Assembly: GCF_932526225.1 (NCBI RefSeq)
Contig: NC_064039.1
Location: 15,802,639-15,866,638 of the forward strand
DNA: 64,000 bases
Origin: Nematostella vectensis
Taxonomy: Eukaryota > Cnidaria > Anthozoa > Actiniaria > Edwardsiidae
Reading direction: 5' to 3'
How positions within the stretch are numbered: position 1 is the stretch's first letter; each line of letters begins with the position of its first letter. Shown here one piece after another: positions 61,901 through 64,000 of this stretch. Under the pieces are notes generated by a model that saw only the letters and a list, made by a program, of their open reading frames with translations, did not search any database and was not told where the DNA came from. The translations under genes and the position numbers were made by a program.

Positions 61901-62101
61901 TCTTTAATTTAGTTCACCAAACGAATAATAATATCTCTTACCTATATGCACGTCCATAGCGGCTGCACTCTTATCGGTCAACGAGTCGTGAATCAGCAGC
62001 ACTTTAAGCCCGTTCTCTAACAATAAACCCCTGTAATCCCGATCGTCTTGTGGAGATTTCGGGATGTCCTTGTGAACTTCCTTGACTCCTTCCATTTTCA
62101 T
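37995..62101 (-). CDS. IDE: Insulin-degrading enzyme (insulysin, M16 zinc metallopeptidase)
   Basis: Thirty-one coding exons with GT-AG borders assemble into 2943 bp, an uninterrupted 980-residue protein collinear with human IDE (about 1019). IDE cleaves insulin, amylin, amyloid-beta and similar peptides inside a closed chamber. The inverted zinc motif HFCEH is at residues 67-71 (catalytic Glu70), and the third ligand is Glu148 (VNAVDSE), at the same spacing as in the human enzyme. Arg783 and Tyr790 in [12 protein letters not shown] correspond to the substrate-contacting residues of the C-terminal half. Start: ATG 62101, with a second ATG two codons on; there is no mitochondrial-type leader. 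The C-terminus is SKL, a canonical type 1 peroxisomal signal. The tail before it is shorter than in humans. The gene is head to head with GINS4. Large introns hold minisatellites. The identity is secure; splice sites were placed by eye. Confidence 0.96.
38230..38920. repeat. About 41-bp minisatellite in IDE intron 30
   Basis: Repeats of GTGGTCATGATATGGAGGTTGTTG.GTTACTTGT.CGTGA, about 15 variable copies, including a larger internal duplication (38341-38500 with 38570-38720). Confidence 0.9.
39070..39576. mobile_element. 0.5 kb inverted-repeat element (MITE) in IDE intron 29
   Basis: AACACGAGGTTCCGCTATAA (from 39074) and the complementary block ending at 39572 form inverted repeats of about 42 bp that continue into AGCTCCTCCCACCCC. 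The flanks contain TTTAAA on both sides, so a TTAA-type target duplication (piggyBac-like) is possible but the boundary is ambiguous. Non-coding. Confidence 0.7.
40395..42576. repeat. 29-bp and 38-bp minisatellite in IDE intron 27
   Basis: The unit GCGCAGAGTATAGTACATGT followed by ATGTATATA (29 bp) is repeated about 65 times. In the left third (40400-41220) most units carry a 9-bp extension (GGCAACCTC), making 38 bp. The minus-strand frames of up to 392 codons ([10 protein letters not shown]) are repeat artefacts. Confidence 0.95.
43620..44262. repeat. 38-bp minisatellite in IDE intron 25
   Basis: About 17 copies of GGTAATACATTACAAGGTAT followed by GGGGTATATGGTATGACC, with point variation. 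Confidence 0.95.
44275..44500. repeat. ACCTTATTAGG / CTAATAAGG repeats and (ATTC)n in IDE intron 25
   Basis: Short blocks AATAAACTTCTAAATGTNACCTTAT recur four times, with an (ATTC)n run at 44428-44446 between them. Confidence 0.65.
47895..48585. repeat. 38-bp minisatellite in IDE intron 17
   Basis: About 18 copies of ATCAACAAATCATTAGTACC followed by AGGGACACTCGCATGGTT, strictly head to tail with no unique spacers. Confidence 0.95.
50820..52078. mobile_element. 1.25 kb element with about 100-bp inverted termini in IDE intron 14
   Basis: 50822-50925 (AGATAGGCTATAGAGCC ... GGCCGCCATTTTGAACC ... AAGTAAACTA) is the imperfect reverse complement of about 51977-52075. A partial internal copy of the GGCTCCATAGCTTATCTTAT end lies near 51709. 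No transposase is visible, so it is a non-autonomous element. Confidence 0.7.
52840..55922. repeat. 24/25-bp minisatellite, 3.1 kb, in IDE intron 13
   Basis: About 125 copies of AGTACAAGAAGAACAAAAAC followed by AAGA, in 24-, 25- and 15-18-bp variants (the short ones read AAGAACAAAAACAAG). No unit contains a stop codon in several frames, so frames of 857 codons (plus) and 1002-1063 codons (minus) exist across it. The plus strand would be a Lys/Glu/Gln/Arg coil, the minus strand Phe/Leu/Cys-rich. It lies wholly within the intron between exons 13 and 14. Confidence 0.97.
55926..56090. repeat. 21-bp minisatellite adjoining the 24/25-bp array
   Basis: Eight near-perfect copies of AAGTTTAAGTACATGGTCAAG. 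Confidence 0.95.
60410..60478. repeat. Dispersed unit of the palindromic minisatellite, in IDE intron 4
   Basis: GGCTTCTATCTGGTTGGTCA then ACCTGCTGCATCGGCTTTGG and ACCATACTGTAGTATATG align with the unit at 15655-15956 and 17490-18232, at lower identity. Confidence 0.65.
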
Positions 62102-62714
62102 TTTTCTCTTATTTTACAAGCCGGTTGATCAAAGGGTGTAATAAACAAAAATAAAGACCTTTAGAAGCTCTATTCTACCAGCACCCAAACGGGAAGAAGG
62201 ATTTTTAAAAGATGAAGTTTGAAGATCCGAGAGAGTCGATTCGTTTTCGGGTCGACTAGAACAGGTTAACCATAAATCTTATCGCTACTAAGATTTTTCC
62301 GGTCTAAACGACCAGATGTTTTTCCCGTACTTGTGACAATGCAAATTTCCCAAGCATCCTATGCTACTGCGGCCATGTTTCTTTCTTCTGGATCCCAGTC
62401 CTCTCGGAATCTTATCACAGGTATCCCAGTACTACTATAAATTTTCTAATAGTCGGAAGATTTATTTAGTAGCAAGAAGAAAGTATAAGATGACATCAGT
62501 ACGAATGTGTGATCTCAACTGAATAATTTCGTTTTTAACTTGTTCAATTATAAAGAAAAGGTTTAAAAGAATGATAATGGGATGCCTGTCTAGGAGTAAA
62601 GGACTGGGGCGCACTCAAGTTTTGGCGCGAACAGGAAACAAAATGGACGAACACTTGATCTTGTTGTGATTGTGATGAAGAGTAAAGTTTCTTAGTTTTA
62701 GAAGTGGATTAGTA
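62102..62714. promoter_or_regulatory. Bidirectional IDE/GINS4 promoter region
   Basis: The 613 bp between the divergent start codons must hold both 5' UTRs and core promoters. No TATA box was seen at a sensible distance for either gene. A GCGGCCATGTTT block near 62372 resembles a YY1-type element only loosely. Confidence 0.55.
62620..62631 (+). promoter_or_regulatory. Probable E2F site upstream of GINS4
   Basis: TTTTGGCGCGAA fits the E2F consensus TTTSGCGC with its extended A/C-rich side. It lies about 85-95 bp upstream of the GINS4 start codon. GINS and other replication genes are classic E2F targets in animals, which makes the match more credible than chance alone. Confidence 0.55.
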
Positions 62715-63016
62715 ATGGATGAAGATTTGATTCCTGGTCTAGGGTCAACCCAACGAGATGACAGTGACGAAGAAATAGAAATAACGGCCGCCGAAGTGCT
62801 TGAAAAGTTACAAGAGGTATACGGATCGATCCAGCTCGAATGTTGGGAAAGCACAATATAAGTTAAGTTAACTTAGCTTTAAATGTCCCTCATAGCCTTA
62901 TTAACTAAAGTTTTGTTTTATCCTTGCAGGCATGGAACAATGAGAAATTTTCGCCAGAACTCTTAGAGAGCAAGTCTGATCTTCTAGAATGCATGCTAGA
63001 TCAAATCAAAGGAATG
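62715..63016 (+). CDS. GINS4: GINS complex subunit 4 (SLD5), first two coding exons
   Basis: SLD5 is one of four subunits of the GINS complex, which joins CDC45 and MCM2-7 in the CMG replicative helicase in the nucleus. Exon 1 (62715-62816) begins MDEDLIPGLGSTQRDDSDEE and continues ITAAEVLEKLQE|gtatac. Exon 2 (62930-63016) reads AWNNEKFSPELLESKSDLLE then MLDQIKGM|gtacgg. This is collinear with the human SLD5 N-terminus: an acidic start, 'L.P.EL...L..AW.NE.FAPELLE', 'E...Q...M'. The splice keeps phase 0. The rest of the protein lies beyond the window; 63017-64000 shows no further exon. It shares its upstream region with IDE. Confidence 0.88.
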
Positions 63017-64000
63017 GTACGGCTTCTTGCATTGCAAACTGAAATTTTGGGAAGAAGGTATCAGGGCAGGTCAGGAGAGGGAAGCTAGATAGATCCCAGG
63101 AAGGGGAAAGGGATACTTAGCTATAAAACACGACAGAGGACTGTCTACACCTAAAAACTCAGCCCTTAATGCGCTAGTCAATTGAAACCCCCACCCCCAT
63201 TGTCCCTGGGAAGGGTGGGGCATTAGACTTTGACGCTGTACTAAACAGAGAAAAGCCCCCATCCCCTCGGGACAGCACTACAGTAAAATGCCCCTACCCC
63301 TCGGGATGCAAACTGATCAACATCAAGTCATCTAAAAGTACATTTCAGCGAATTTGAACTAATAACTATGAAGATAACATTTACCAAAATACTGGATAAA
63401 TAAATTATTTTCATCTGGCATTAGTTATAATTCATTTTAGTTTTTTCAACATTTCGCCGTGCAGCTTGCCGCACGCTGATACATGGAATAGCTTGCTGCA
63501 GACCAGAAACTGACAAGGCTTTTGCAAAGTACATTTTGTGATGTTATTCAATTGTCCCCAAGCCCCCTGGTTGGTACAAGTCTTAGAGTAAAAACTGTCA
63601 ATTCCCCCACCCCCTTTGGGACAGATTCTTGCTCAAAAGTTCTCAAAACCCCCACGTTAACCCCACACTTGCCCGGGAGCATGGGGGTGGGGTTGTGAAA
63701 TGACTAGTGCATTACCAAGTCCACAATGATGCAAAAACATAACATTGATTGTAAATAGAAATGGGGCCCTTGTGCTTTGTATCAGTATGCAGTGGTTTCG
63801 CTAAAAGATGTTTTTTTTTTGCAAAGAAAGCTCACATATCTGGGAATCTTCTTTTGGGTCTCTGTTTGATATGCAATCTTTTGAGCGAACTTAAACCAGC
63901 ATGATTTTGTTACCGCGAACATATAAACATGTTGTCGTTGTGAACAAAAACAGACAGGTTCAAGGTTTGCTTATACATTTTCTATAGCTTGAACATTGTA
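63017..64000 (+). other. GINS4 intron 2 (to window end)
   Basis: Begins with the donor gtacgg. No further SLD5-like exon was recognised. C-rich CCCCCACCCC motifs recur near 63190, 63290, 63610 and 63655. Confidence 0.5.

Larger units (their letters stand above)
37995..62101 (-). other. IDE: Exon map of IDE (coding parts, 5' to 3')
   Basis: 1: 62101-61942. 2: 61065-60989 (HFCEH). 3: 60900-60874. 4: 60767-60664. 5: 60222-60149. 6: 59781-59686. 7: 59565-59443. 8: 58626-58514. 9: 58093-58004. 10: 57760-57688. 11: 57356-57264. 12: 56508-56417. 13: 56273-56193. 14: 52719-52616. 15: 49513-49411. 16: 49290-49195. 17: 48855-48829. 18: 47872-47790. 19: 47400-47256. 20: 46959-46849. 21: 46190-46070. 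22: 45669-45578. 23: 45419-45308. 24: 45086-45019. 25: 44663-44520 (EQLGYIV). 26: 43376-43296. 27: 42855-42708. 28: 39862-39801. 29: 39660-39597. 30: 39004-38925. 31: 38093-37995 (stop TAG 37997-37995). All phases agree. Exons 3 and 17 are only 27 bp. Exon 25 has a full-length open frame on the opposite strand, which is a shadow. Confidence 0.9.

Noticed and set aside
62615-62854. Minus-strand 79-codon frame
   Set aside because: Antisense shadow of GINS4 exon 1.

Overview
This is eukaryotic, metazoan DNA. Genes are split by many GT-AG introns, minisatellites are abundant, and there are degraded PIF/Harbinger, pogo/Tigger-like, BEL/Pao, LTR, LINE and tyrosine-recombinase elements. The gene content and repeat mix suggest a cnidarian, most likely an anthozoan (sea anemone or coral). 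That assignment is an inference from protein style, not a database match.

Two host genes are clear, arranged head to head on the right. A complete insulin-degrading enzyme gene (IDE, minus strand, CDS 62101 to 37995) can be rebuilt as 31 coding exons. Their lengths sum to 2943 bp, giving an in-frame 980-residue protein. It has the HxxEH zinc motif, the third zinc ligand, the conserved Arg/Tyr of the C-terminal half and a C-terminal SKL peroxisomal signal. The first two coding exons of GINS4/SLD5 (plus strand, from 62715) follow, and the gene runs off the window. The 613 bp between the two start codons is a probable bidirectional promoter, with an E2F-type site on the GINS4 side.

The left 33 kb is a transposon graveyard. 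At 2.2-6.9 kb a decayed tyrosine-recombinase gene is split by a 2.65 kb Harbinger element. Removing the element plus one copy of its short target duplication restores an uninterrupted codon register at the junction. Helicase, BEL/Pao and unidentified coding remnants follow (7-13 kb). Next come a near-identical 1.65 kb tandem duplication with a palindromic minisatellite (14.3-18.2 kb) and an OTU-protease-like fragment (18.2-19 kb).

At 20.8-22.1 kb there is an internally deleted LTR retrotransposon with a 5-bp target duplication. One LTR is interrupted by a 268-bp insertion made of a perfect 69-bp inverted repeat around a hammerhead ribozyme, with its own 13-bp target duplication. This nested ribozyme element is the most unusual thing in the window. 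At 26.1-27.3 kb an element with perfect 20-bp pogo/Tigger-style inverted repeats carries a HIRAN-domain reading frame instead of a recognisable transposase. A 15-bp minisatellite fills 28.4-30 kb and an inverted duplication sits at 30.9-31.9 kb.

The IDE introns hold at least six separate minisatellite arrays, including a 3.1 kb A-rich 24/25-bp array that is open in several frames on both strands, plus two inverted-repeat elements. The very long open reading frames inside these arrays are repeat artefacts and are not called as genes.
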